Origin: JBBDMC01 sp963775235
GTDB taxonomy: Bacteria > Pseudomonadota > Alphaproteobacteria > Rhizobiales > Kaistiaceae
DNA length: 64,000 bases
NCBI GenBank assembly: GCA_963775235.1
Contig: CAVZHY010000005.1
Coordinates: forward strand, 496,001-560,000
Direction: 5' to 3'
The position numbers and the translations under genes are program-made. Under the pieces are notes generated by a model. It was not told where the DNA came from and did not search any database. It worked only from the letters and a program-made list of their open reading frames with translations. How positions within the stretch are numbered: the first letter of the stretch is position 1; every line of letters starts with the position of its first letter. Below, piece after piece: positions 36,562-45,024 of the stretch.

Positions 36562-36761
36562 GCCTCTCCCCTGTCCCGTCTCATTGTGAGGCCACGTTCA
36601 CCGTCCGGCGGTCCACCGGGGGAATGACGTGCAGGATCAGGACAGGCTTTGCGCTCTTTTCCCGATCCCGAGACAGGGGTTGCAGACCGTGTGCCAGAAA
36701 GGCCAAGGGAGCGACATTGCTGCCCAAGGGCTTCAGTGCTGCTCGGATACCCGCGGTCACC

Positions 36762-36792
36762 CCCGGGGTTTTTTGCCCGGGTCACCTTTTTT
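36762..36792 (+). terminator. orphan terminator-like hairpin
   Basis: CCCGGG (36762-36767) and CCCGGG (36776-36781) are self-complementary and form a stem around GTTTTTTG. TCACCTTTTTT follows. No gene on the plus strand ends here; the rhomboid gene starts at 36824. It could end a small RNA made from 36600-36760 or act as a leader attenuator. Confidence 0.45.
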
Positions 36793-36823
36793 CGGTCCCC
36801 CATGACGCTAGAGTTGTTGGCAC

Positions 36824-37570
36824 ATGCCTGATTCTGCTCAACGTTTTCGGGAACTCTCCCGGCGTCAACCGGTCTTCAACATCCCGCCGGTTGTACTTGG
36901 CGTCCTAGGCACGCTTCTCGCGATCCACGCGCTGCGCGTCTGGTTTTTGGACGTCCGCACCGACGCGTGGCTCATTGAGACGTTCGCCTTCATTCCGCTC
37001 AGGGTATCTGCGGCAGCTGCGTTTACGGCTGTATTTCCTGGGGGCGAGGGGGCGCGGATTTGGAGCTTCCTTACGTACGCGTTGCTTCACGCCACCTGGA
37101 GCCACGTGCTGATCAACGGGCTGTGGCTTGCCGCGTTCGGCAGTCCGCTTGCGTGGCGGTTTGGTGCCGTTCGTTTCCTGTTGTTCTCCGCCCTGGGGGC
37201 CGTCGCCGGGGCGGCGTTTCATCTGGCCATCTACCCGCAGGCGACCGCACCAATGGTCGGCGCCTCTGCGGCGATCTCGGCGCATATGGCCGGTGCGAGC
37301 CGTTTTGTTTTTGCCCACGGAGGGCCTTTGTGGCGGGGCGCCGATACAAGCGTCTATCGCCACCCAGCGCCGCCTCTTCGCGCCGTGCTCACCGACGGGC
37401 GCGTTCTCTCGTTTCTCGGCATATGGTTCGCGGTCAACCTGGTCTTCGGGATAAGCGGAGCCGGGCCCGGCCTGGCTTCCGGCGCAATCGCGTGGGATGC
37501 CCACATCGGTGGATTTCTGGCGGGTCTTCTATTGTTTCCGCTCTTTGATCCCGTGCCGCAGACGGCTTGA
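36824..37570 (+). CDS. rhomboid family intramembrane serine protease
   Basis: A 248-residue membrane protein with about six hydrophobic segments. WSFLTYALLHATWSHVLINGL is the rhomboid WR-loop/second-helix region (H and N). APMVGASAAISAHMAG holds the catalytic Ser in GAS, and AWDAHIGGFLAGLL the catalytic His. The long TGRVLSFLGIWFAVNLVFG helix precedes it. A rhomboid cuts membrane helices inside the bilayer. It is alone on its strand, with the CBS gene following after ~100 bp. Confidence 0.9.
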   Translation: MPDSAQRFRELSRRQPVFNIPPVVLGVLGTLLAIHALRVWFLDVRTDAWLIETFAFIPLRVSAAAAFTAVFPGGEGARIWSFLTYALLHATWSHVLINGLWLAAFGSPLAWRFGAVRFLLFSALGAVAGAAFHLAIYPQATAPMVGASAAISAHMAGASRFVFAHGGPLWRGADTSVYRHPAPPLRAVLTDGRVLSFLGIWFAVNLVFGISGAGPGLASGAIAWDAHIGGFLAGLLLFPLFDPVPQTA

Positions 37571-37671
37571 TCACCGCGGTTTTCGGGTGCATCTTGTCAG
37601 ATGCGACGGAATGCCGCATATCACATCTCATTCCAGGCGGGCTGGGGGCGGAGGCCAATGGAGAATTACCA

Positions 37672-38103
37672 ATGACCGTTGCTGCCATCCTTGAAGCAAA
37701 AGGGCGCGGGGTCGTGACCACTACGGCTGGCGTCACCATAGCCGAAGCGGTGGAGTTGCTGGTCCATCACAAGATCGGTGCGCTCGTGGTGGTCGACAAA
37801 TCAGTGCATGTCGTCGGCATCGTTTCGGAACGGGATGTCGTCAGATGCGTCGCCCGCGGCAGCGCAGACGCGCTGGCTCAGTCCGTCGAGTTCCTCATGA
37901 CCCGCCCGGTCATGACGTGCACTGAAGACGAGACGATCAACGAGGTAATGACCCGCATGACACGCGGTCGATTTCGTCACCTGCCGGTGGTCGCCAACGG
38001 CCGGCTCACGGGCATCGTCTCGATTGGTGACGTGGTCAAAGCACGGATCGAACAGGTGGAACGCGAGGCCGACGAGATGCGGGCCTACATCGCCGTTGCC
38101 TGA
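37672..38103 (+). CDS. CBS-domain pair protein
   Basis: A 143-residue protein made of two CBS domains: VTTTAGVTIAEAVELLVHHK with VVGIVSERDVVRCVA, then MTCTEDETINEVMTRMTR with LTGIVSIGDVVKARI. Two CBS units form a Bateman module that usually binds adenosine nucleotides. The ATG at 37672 was preferred to the upstream one at 37567 because the preceding residues do not match the family. Convergent with hisI. Confidence 0.92.
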   Translation: MTVAAILEAKGRGVVTTTAGVTIAEAVELLVHHKIGALVVVDKSVHVVGIVSERDVVRCVARGSADALAQSVEFLMTRPVMTCTEDETINEVMTRMTRGRFRHLPVVANGRLTGIVSIGDVVKARIEQVEREADEMRAYIAVA

Positions 38104-38109
38104 ACGGCC

Positions 38110-38556
38110 TCAGCGCGTGACTCGCGGCATGGCCGTGTCGAAGGCGAGGGCCAGTTCCTGCGTCGGGAGGGTGCCGAGCGGAACCGACCGGTAAAAGCAC
38201 GAGCGGTAGCCGCGGTGGCAGGCAACCCCTGCGCCGGCTACCCGCACCTTGATCAGGATCGCATCCTGATCGCAGTCGACCCGCATGTCGACGACGGCGA
38301 GGGTGTTGCCGCTCTCTTCGCCCTTGCGCCAGAGCTTGCGGCGCGACCGGCTCCAGAACCAGGCTTCGCCTGTCGCTATCGTACGCGTCAGCGCTTCGCC
38401 GTTCATGTGGGCGACCATGAGAACTTCGCCTGTGTCAGCGTCGGCAGCGATCGCAACGATCAGACCATCGGCGTCGAATTTTGGCGAGAAGGCGGTGCTG
38501 GTCTCCACCGGTTCTTCGTCGATGCGCGGCGCGAAAGGCGAGGGGGCCTCGGTCAT
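38110..38556 (-). CDS. hisI: phosphoribosyl-AMP cyclohydrolase
   Basis: A 148-residue enzyme of histidine synthesis, third step. Metal-binding motif VDCDQDAILIKV and the catalytic CHRGYRSCFYR are intact, along with GEAWFWSRSRRKLWRKGEESGN. It is the stand-alone form, not fused to HisE. It lies 63 bp downstream of folE on the same strand. Confidence 0.96.
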   Translation of the reverse strand: MTEAPSPFAPRIDEEPVETSTAFSPKFDADGLIVAIAADADTGEVLMVAHMNGEALTRTIATGEAWFWSRSRRKLWRKGEESGNTLAVVDMRVDCDQDAILIKVRVAGAGVACHRGYRSCFYRSVPLGTLPTQELALAFDTAMPRVTR

Positions 38557-38619
38557 GGCGGCTCTCGTATTGCTCGCAGGCGCGACCGTGGCGAACTCGC
38601 GGCCGGTCTCAAGACATGA

Positions 38620-39255
38620 TCAGCCGGTGCGGTTGCCGCTCTTGATGAGCATGGTGAACCGGTGCTGCTCTGTCGGGTCGTCACGGAAAACTCCAGTGAA
38701 CTGCGTCGTTACCGTAGTGGCACCGTGGGCCCGGATGCCGCGCAAGGTCATGCACATATGCTCTGCTTCGATCATGACGGCGGTGCCGCGGGGTTTCAGC
38801 ACTTCGTCTATGGCGGCGACCACGTTGCCGGTCAGGCGCTCCTGCGTTTGCAGCCGATGCGCGAAGACGTCGACGATACGCGCCAGCTTCGACAGGCCGA
38901 CGACGCTGTCGCTGGGATAGTAAGCAACGTGAGCTCGCCCGATAAACGGCACCATGTGGTGCTCGCAGTGTGAATAGAAGGGGATGTCGCGGACCACGAC
39001 GATATCGTCGTAGCTCCCGAGGTCCTCAAAGGTGCGGTCGAGCACATCGGCGGCATTCTGGTCATAGCCGGAGTAGAACTCGTTGTAGGCGTTGACCACC
39101 CGGCTCGGCGTGTCCTTGAGGCCGGCGCGGGCCGGATCGTCACCGGCCCACGCGATCAGCGTGCGAACGGCTTCCTCCGCCTCCTCGCGACTCGGACGGT
39201 TGAGGGTGACCTCTCGGTCGGCGGTTGCCACTGGCTTTTTCAATACTGCATCCAT
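38620..39255 (-). CDS. folE: GTP cyclohydrolase I
   Basis: A 211-residue enzyme that makes dihydroneopterin triphosphate from GTP. Zinc and active-site residues are visible in FYSHCEHHMVPFIGRAHVAY and EAEHMCMTLRGIRAHGA. The N-terminus (LNRPSREEAEEAVRTLIAW) fits. It is upstream of hisI and divergent from the Fe-S scaffold gene. Confidence 0.96.
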   Translation of the reverse strand: MDAVLKKPVATADREVTLNRPSREEAEEAVRTLIAWAGDDPARAGLKDTPSRVVNAYNEFYSGYDQNAADVLDRTFEDLGSYDDIVVVRDIPFYSHCEHHMVPFIGRAHVAYYPSDSVVGLSKLARIVDVFAHRLQTQERLTGNVVAAIDEVLKPRGTAVMIEAEHMCMTLRGIRAHGATTVTTQFTGVFRDDPTEQHRFTMLIKSGNRTG

Positions 39256-39340
39256 TCCGGCCTCCGGGCTTCCAGCGCGCCCCTACTTGGTTTCGCGGTC
39301 TATATAGCGGTCGGGTGGCCGATTGCCTATATTTCCTGGC

Positions 39341-39796
39341 ATGCTCGACGATATCTACAACAAGCGCATTCTGGCATTAGCCGGCTCGATTCCGCGGCTG
39401 GGCCGCCTTAACCATCCCGATGCTACGGCGACCGCCCATTCACGGCTGTGTGGGTCAACCGTAACCGTCGATCTCACCATGGAGAATGGGGTGGTCACGG
39501 ATTTCGCCCATGAGGTGAAGGCCTGCGCGCTTGGCCAGGCCTCTTCTTCGATAATGGCCGCGCACATCATCGGTGCGAGCGGTGGTGAATTGCGCCAGGT
39601 GCGCGACGCGATGGTGAAGATGCTGAAGGAAGACGGCGCGGCGCCGGATGGTCGCTTCGCCGACCTCAAGTTTCTGGAGCCCGTGCGAAACTACAAGGCT
39701 CGTCACGCCTCGACCCTACTTACATTCGATGCGGTCGTCGACGCCGTCGATCAGATCGAGGCAAAGCGCGCTGCGCCGGACCAGGCGTCAGGCTAG
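39341..39796 (+). CDS. iron-sulfur scaffold-like protein (IscU/NifU N-terminal family)
   Basis: A 151-residue protein starting MLDDIYNKRILALAGSIP. Two scaffold cysteines are seen in SRLCGSTVTVDL and VKACALGQASSSI; the third is absent, the equivalent place reading ARHASTLLTF, where IscU has a Cys. This atypical alphaproteobacterial group may not build clusters alone. The ATG at 39341 fits the usual start. The gene is divergent from folE and is followed by yidD. Confidence 0.88.
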   Translation: MLDDIYNKRILALAGSIPRLGRLNHPDATATAHSRLCGSTVTVDLTMENGVVTDFAHEVKACALGQASSSIMAAHIIGASGGELRQVRDAMVKMLKEDGAAPDGRFADLKFLEPVRNYKARHASTLLTFDAVVDAVDQIEAKRAAPDQASG

Positions 39797-40008
39797 GACC
39801 GTTTGGTGAGGCGGATGGGTTCGCCGACCTTTGTATTTGCGGCCACAACCAGCCAGGCGAAACGAAAAGCAGCAACGCGACCGAAGCCGCCACGGCGGTA
39901 TTGACCATAACGTCGAAGGAATTGGGACATTCTGGAAGCCCTCCTGGTGCGGCGTTGAACCTTGGTTGACGGGCCGTCGCTCTCCTCGAACGTACGCAGC
40001 TCGAAGTC

Positions 40009-40374
40009 ATGCAATATGGGTACCACCAAATTGTGACGGGTTTGTTCACGGTACCGGGACGGATTCCCGGCCTGGTTGGCATGGGTCTCATCCGCCTCTA
40101 CCGATGGACCCTGTCCCCTTTTATGGGCGGGCAGTGCCGATACCTGCCGACGTGCTCGCAGTACACGGAGTCAGCGATTTTGCGCTACGGTCTGTGGGCG
40201 GGGACCTGGATCGGCCTTGCTCGTTTCCAGCGATGCGGGCCAGGCGGCGCCTCGGGATACGATCCGGTGCCGGAGACCCTGCCTGCCAACGCCCGATGGT
40301 ACCTGCCATGGCGCTACGGACGTTGGACTGGCGCCCATATAGACCCGAAGACCAGGCTCGACCTCAGCGACTAG
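40009..40374 (+). CDS. yidD: membrane protein insertion efficiency factor YidD
   Basis: A 121-residue protein. The signature GMGLIRLYRWTLSPFMG is followed by QCRYLPTCSQYTESAI with two Cys, and then RFQRCGPGGASGYDPVP. YidD assists the YidC insertase at the inner membrane. The gene is 212 bp downstream of the Fe-S scaffold gene. It is convergent with mbfA, with one base between stops. Confidence 0.95.
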   Translation: MQYGYHQIVTGLFTVPGRIPGLVGMGLIRLYRWTLSPFMGGQCRYLPTCSQYTESAILRYGLWAGTWIGLARFQRCGPGGASGYDPVPETLPANARWYLPWRYGRWTGAHIDPKTRLDLSD

Positions 40375-40375
40375 T

Positions 40376-41356
40376 TCATCCGGCGGTGCCAATCAGGATA
40401 CCGGTGGCGAACACCAAAAGGCCGCCGACCACGATCTGGAAAGCCGCGCGGAGGAAGGGCGTGTCCATAAAGCGGGCGCGCACGTAGGCGATCGCCCACA
40501 GTTCCACGAGCACGACCACAATCGCCAGGGCGGTGGCGGTAGCGAAATGCGGGATCAGGTATGGCAATGCGTGACCAAGACCGCCGACGGTGGTCATAAA
40601 GCCGGTCACCAGGCCGCGCATCCACGGGTGGCCGCGCCCGGTCAGCGTCCCGTCATCCGACAAGGCCTCGGCGAACCCCATGGAAATGCCGGCGCCGACC
40701 GACGCTGCGAGGCCGACCAGGAATGTCGACCAGGTGTTGTGGGTGGCGAAGGCAGCCGCGAACAGCGGGGCGAGCGTCGACACCGATCCGTCCATCAGGC
40801 CGACGAGACCCGGCTGGACGATTTGAAGGAGAAAGGCCCGGCGAGCCGTCTCCCGCTCCTGGTCGCGGGCGTCTTTCGAAACACCCGCTTCCAGATGTTC
40901 GGCCATCGCTTCGTGGCCGGCTTCGATGTCGGCAAGATCGCCGAGAAGCTTGCGCACCGCCGGATCCGTCGAGCGCGTCGCGGCGCGTCGATAGAAATTC
41001 TCCGCCTCGACTTCCATTGACGCAGCACGTTCGCGCATGGCGTCGATATCAAAAGTCGAGCTTAGCCAGACCGGCTTGCGGCGGATGAAACCCCGCACGT
41101 CTTCGCGGCGAATAAGGGGGATATGGTCGCCAAATCGCTGCTGGAAGGCTTCCAGCAGCCTGCGGCGATGGTCGTTCTCTTCGTCGGCCATTGCGACAAA
41201 GATTTCCGCCGTGGCCGGATAGCCCTCGCGCAGACGTTCGGCGAATTCGCGGTACATCCGCCCGTCTTCCTCCTCATTCTGGATCGCGAGGGCCAGCACT
41301 TCGCGATCGCTGAGCTCGGAAAAAGCCTTTTGGCTGCCGAAAGAAAAAATCTGCAT
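40376..41356 (-). CDS. mbfA: membrane-bound ferritin-like protein (ferritin/CCC1 fusion)
   Basis: A 326-residue protein. Residues ~8-150 are a rubrerythrin-type four-helix diiron domain (ALAIQNEEEDGRMYREFAER, MADEENDHRRRLLEAF, EVEAENFYRRA, IEAGHEAMAEHL). Residues ~170-326 are a CCC1/VIT1-like transporter part with several membrane helices (GLVGLMDGSVSTLAPLFAAA, GLGHALPYLIPHF). MbfA exports iron and helps oxidative stress survival; in Bradyrhizobium and Agrobacterium it is repressed by Irr. An Irr-like ICE palindrome lies 14 bases before the ATG. Confidence 0.93.
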   Translation of the reverse strand: MQIFSFGSQKAFSELSDREVLALAIQNEEEDGRMYREFAERLREGYPATAEIFVAMADEENDHRRRLLEAFQQRFGDHIPLIRREDVRGFIRRKPVWLSSTFDIDAMRERAASMEVEAENFYRRAATRSTDPAVRKLLGDLADIEAGHEAMAEHLEAGVSKDARDQERETARRAFLLQIVQPGLVGLMDGSVSTLAPLFAAAFATHNTWSTFLVGLAASVGAGISMGFAEALSDDGTLTGRGHPWMRGLVTGFMTTVGGLGHALPYLIPHFATATALAIVVVLVELWAIAYVRARFMDTPFLRAAFQIVVGGLLVFATGILIGTAG

Positions 41357-41370
41357 GACGAGACCCTCAG

Positions 41371-41387
41371 TTTGGAACTGTTCTAGA
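41371..41387 (-). promoter_or_regulatory. ICE-like Irr operator upstream of mbfA
   Basis: TTTGGAACTGTTCTAGA has two 7-base half-sites spaced by three, close to the iron control element TTTAGAA-N3-TTCTAAA bound by Irr. It lies right before the mbfA start, where bound Irr could block transcription. Confidence 0.6.
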
Positions 41388-41471
41388 GAGTGCCCATGTG
41401 TTCGACAAGATGCGCGGTACGGCTGCGGCGCTTTTACGGTCTGATTTCGAACGAGCGCAACGGCGCCAGGT

Positions 41472-44314
41472 CTACGCGACCTGCTCCATGCCCGGGCGGA
41501 AACGCGCGAGCAATTCGTGGACGCCTGCCGCGTCAACTGGTTGGCTGAAGACGTACCCCTGCACCTCCGTGTAGCCTTCGTTGCGCACGATCTCGAGTTG
41601 CTCCGCCGTTTCAACACCTTCGGCGGTCGTGGCGATACCCAGACTGGCGCCGAGGCCGGCGACAGCGCGAATGATCGCGGCGCTGTCCGGCTTGTGTTCC
41701 AGGTCGCGGGTGAACGAGCGATCGATTTTGATCTTGTCGAAGGGGAAACTGCGCAGGTAGCTCAGCGACGAATACCCGGTACCAAAATCGTCCATGGAAA
41801 TGCGCACGCCAAGTGCGCGCAATTGGTGGAGCGTTGCCATGGTCGCTTCGTTGTCCTGCAACAGCACGGACTCGGTGATCTCGAGCTCCAGCCGAAAAGG
41901 GGCAAGCCCCGACTCCGCCAGTGCGGCAATAACACCCGCAACGAGATTGCGCCCCCGAAACTGGGCCGGCGACAGATTAACCGCCACTTTTATGCCGTCC
42001 GGCCAGCTTGCCGCATCGCGGCAAGCGCGCTCCAGCACCGACTGGCCGAGGCGGACAATGATACCGGTCTTTTCGACCAGGGGAATGAACTCGTCCGGAG
42101 GTACCAGGCCGCGCTCGGGATGGTTCCAGCGGATCAGGGCCTCGAAGCCCCGTACAGCACCTTCGGCAAGATTCACCTGCGCCTGGTAGTGGACGACAAA
42201 CTGAGCTGCCGCGAGAGCCTTATGCAGATCGAGCTCCAGCGCACGCCGCGCCTGCAGACGGGCGTCCATTGCGTGCTCGAAGAACCTGTGCGTGCCGCGT
42301 CCGTCGTCCTTGGCGCGATAGAGCGCGATGTCGGCGTTTTTCAGCAGGTGGTCGGATCTGACACCGTCCGTCGGGGCGAGCGCAATTCCGATGCTTGTGC
42401 CGATGATCACTTGGTGGCCATCGACTTCGTACGGCCCGCCGAGCGCGTCCACGAGCATCTGGGCGAAGGTGCCCGCGTCGTCCGGGTGAGCGATCGCTGG
42501 CATTACAATTCCGAACTCGTCGCCGCCAAGACGCGCTACGGTCGCGCTTTCCGGCACGTTCTCGCCGAGACGTTCAGCGATAACCCTGAGCAGTGCGTCG
42601 CCCACCGGATGACCGAGCGTATCATTGACGCCTTTGAAGTTGTCGATATCGAGACAGAAAACCGCCACCCAGTTACCCTCCACCGCCGCCGCGGCCGCCT
42701 CGGCAAGGCGATCTTTGAAGAGAGCGCGGTTGGCGAGGCCGGTGAGCGCATCGTGGTGCGCCATGTAGGCGATCTTGGCTTCGGCCTGCCGCCTTTCGGT
42801 GATGTCCTCGTGGGTTGAGACCCAGCCGCCTTCCGGCATGGTGCGCTGGCTCACGAAGATGACGCGCCCATCGCTCATCTCGACCAAGGAGTCATTGGCC
42901 TGGTCGCCCATGGCAAGCGGGGAGTGGGCTGTTCGGATGCGATCGGACGCCGAGTCCGCAAAGGCGCCCCTTTTCAACAGGTGCAATATGATCTCCGCGA
43001 AAGACGTGCCCGGCGCAGTGAGAGCCCCATCCAGCCCGTAAACCTCGGAAAAATTTGCGTTTGAAACGATCAGTCGGCCGACGCCATCGAACATCGCAAG
43101 CCCTTGGGACATGTGCCGCAGGGCAGAATCAAAACGCACGTTCTGGTTCTGCAACTCGGCCTGATGGTGCAGCAGAGCCTGGTCGACCTGTCGTTTTTCA
43201 ATCAGGCCTTTGCGGAAGTTCTCGACCGCGCGCGCCATCTCGCCAACCTCATCGCGCCCTGCGGTATGGGGGACACCCACGTTTAACTGGCCACGACGCA
43301 TGCCTTCCATGACTTTTCCGAGACGGCTCAGACGCCCCGTGATAGACCGTGACACCAGCCAAACCAGACCCAACACCAACACTAGCAGTCCGCCTGCCAG
43401 CGCAAGATCGCGCACCAGGGTCCGTTGGAGGTAGCCGATGCGGATGGCGAGTAGCCTGTCGAGGGCCTCGACTGCAGTCGTCCAATATACTGACAGGGCT
43501 GTCTCGAAGGCGGCGTGACTGGCGATCAAGTCGCGCCGGCTGGCCATGCCCTGTTGCTGGCGGCGGCAGCCGCAGCGGTCGAGAAATCATCGGTGGCAGA
43601 ATTGAGATCTATGTACGCGGCGGTGAGCCGTCGGGCGAGACCTGGTTCGAAGTTCAGCGCGCCAGTCGCGCTGAGAGACGCTATCAACTGGGTCGACGAA
43701 CGGCGGAACCGGTCGAGCGCCGATTCGTCCATTGCGGAGCCGGCGGCTGCGCCGTTGTTTACGAGGTGGTACGCGGCCTCCGCGACGTCGGGGATGCGCG
43801 CGCTCACGATATTGATAGCCTGCAGCGTGCTGAGGTCCGGATCAACCGTGAGGCCGGAGTTGTCGGCGATGCGCATGATGAAGTCGTGTCCAGCGTCGAC
43901 CGCGGCCGCATTGCGCTTTTCGACCGCGCTGAGGAAGGCCGCGCGGTAGATATCGGTGCGCATCATTGGGTCAAAGCGCGCTCCGGATTCCGCGACTGCT
44001 GCGAGGGTTTGCGCTGGATAGCTGTCGCCGATGGAGCCATCGAATACGGGCCAGACCGCGGCGAGGTAGGCGATGCCTGCGCGCTCTTTCTGAGCCGTGA
44101 GCGTATCTTTGCGGGACTCGGTGACGAACCACGATCCGAGCAACAGCACGGGCAGGTTGGTCAGTGCCACAATCACCAACAGCTTATGGAACAGGCGGAA
44201 CTGCCGCCGGCGGGGCCACACCCGACCGGCTTCTCCGGTTCGCGTGGTCCTTTCCTCGTCGACAAGGGAATCGTTAACTTCACTTACCGGCAGCTCGGCG
44301 TCGGTCGAATTCAC
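41472..44314 (-). CDS. membrane GGDEF-EAL protein, one frameshift
   Basis: One protein in two frames. The N-terminal sensor part (from GTG 44314) has a helix (FHKLLVIVALTNLPVLLLGS) and a periplasmic region (~60-290). After a break near 43550-43570 (one base lost in a GCC-rich run) the second frame continues with MASRRDLIASHAAFE, a helix (LALAGGLLVLVLGLVWLVSR), HAMP, a PAS-like part, GGDEF (ARLGGDEFGIVM; YMAHHDALTGLANR) and EAL (RGFEALIRWNHPERG, ITESVLLQDN, DDFGTGYSSLSYL). Both catalytic motifs look intact, so it could make and break c-di-GMP. About 947 residues after repair. Confidence 0.85.
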
Positions 44315-44465
44315 GCTGGTACTCCGGACCGCAGAGCGTCCACAGTAAGCGCTCGCGCTTAAGGCTTGGTTGCACCGGTTGTGGCCTGTTGCCCGCCCTT
44401 GTACTTTGCTAGGGTTAAAAATGCGGACCGGCCGACTCCCGTCCGCGTAAGGGATGCGAACATCG

Positions 44466-44906
44466 ATGCTGAAAAAAGCTTTGCGCGTGGCCGTTTCCTC
44501 TGCATTGGTGCTGGGGTTGGCCGGCAGCGGGCCCGTCGCCGCCGAGACCATCGCTCTGACCGCAATCCTTTCCCCGGCGTCTGAAGTCCCACCGGCAAAC
44601 AGCCGCGGAAGCGGCAAGGCCGACGTGTCGTATGACACCACGACCCACACCCTGACCTGGACGATTGAATACTCGGGCCTCACCAGTGCAGCTACTGCGG
44701 CCCATTTCCATGGACCGGCGCCGGCGGGGCAGAACGCGCCAATAGTAGTTCCGCTGACCCAGCTCGCGAGCCCGGCCACTGGAAAGGCGATGCTGACGGA
44801 AACCGAGGCTGCCGAGCTCCTCTCGGACCAGTTTTATTTGAACTTCCACACGCCCGCGTATCCGGCCGGCGAAATCCGCGGGCAGGTGATGCGGGTCGCC
44901 CAGTAG
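44466..44906 (+). CDS. CHRD-domain exported protein
   Basis: A 146-residue protein with a signal peptide (VAVSSALVLGLAGSGPVAA) and a CHRD (chordin) domain (TAILSPASEVPPANSRGSG, YSGLTSAATAAHFHGPAPAG and NFHTPAYPAGEIRGQV). CHRD proteins are thought to be adhesive or structural; the role in bacteria is unknown. The ATG at 44466 starts MLKKALR, before the signal helix. Confidence 0.9.
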   Translation: MLKKALRVAVSSALVLGLAGSGPVAAETIALTAILSPASEVPPANSRGSGKADVSYDTTTHTLTWTIEYSGLTSAATAAHFHGPAPAGQNAPIVVPLTQLASPATGKAMLTETEAAELLSDQFYLNFHTPAYPAGEIRGQVMRVAQ

Positions 44907-45024
44907 CCGCAGGCTCGCCGCGGTCTTGACTGTCCTGGCGGTTTCGTACACCTAGCACGCGTGGCCCAGCGGCCACGCAAGGCGCTTACCCGCGCTCGTA
45001 CGCGGGAGTGAGCAGGAGAACACG

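Noticed and set aside
44907..45024. T-box or other leader upstream of thrS
   Set aside because: The gap is short and shows no specifier stem or antiterminator; T-boxes are not expected in alphaproteobacteria.
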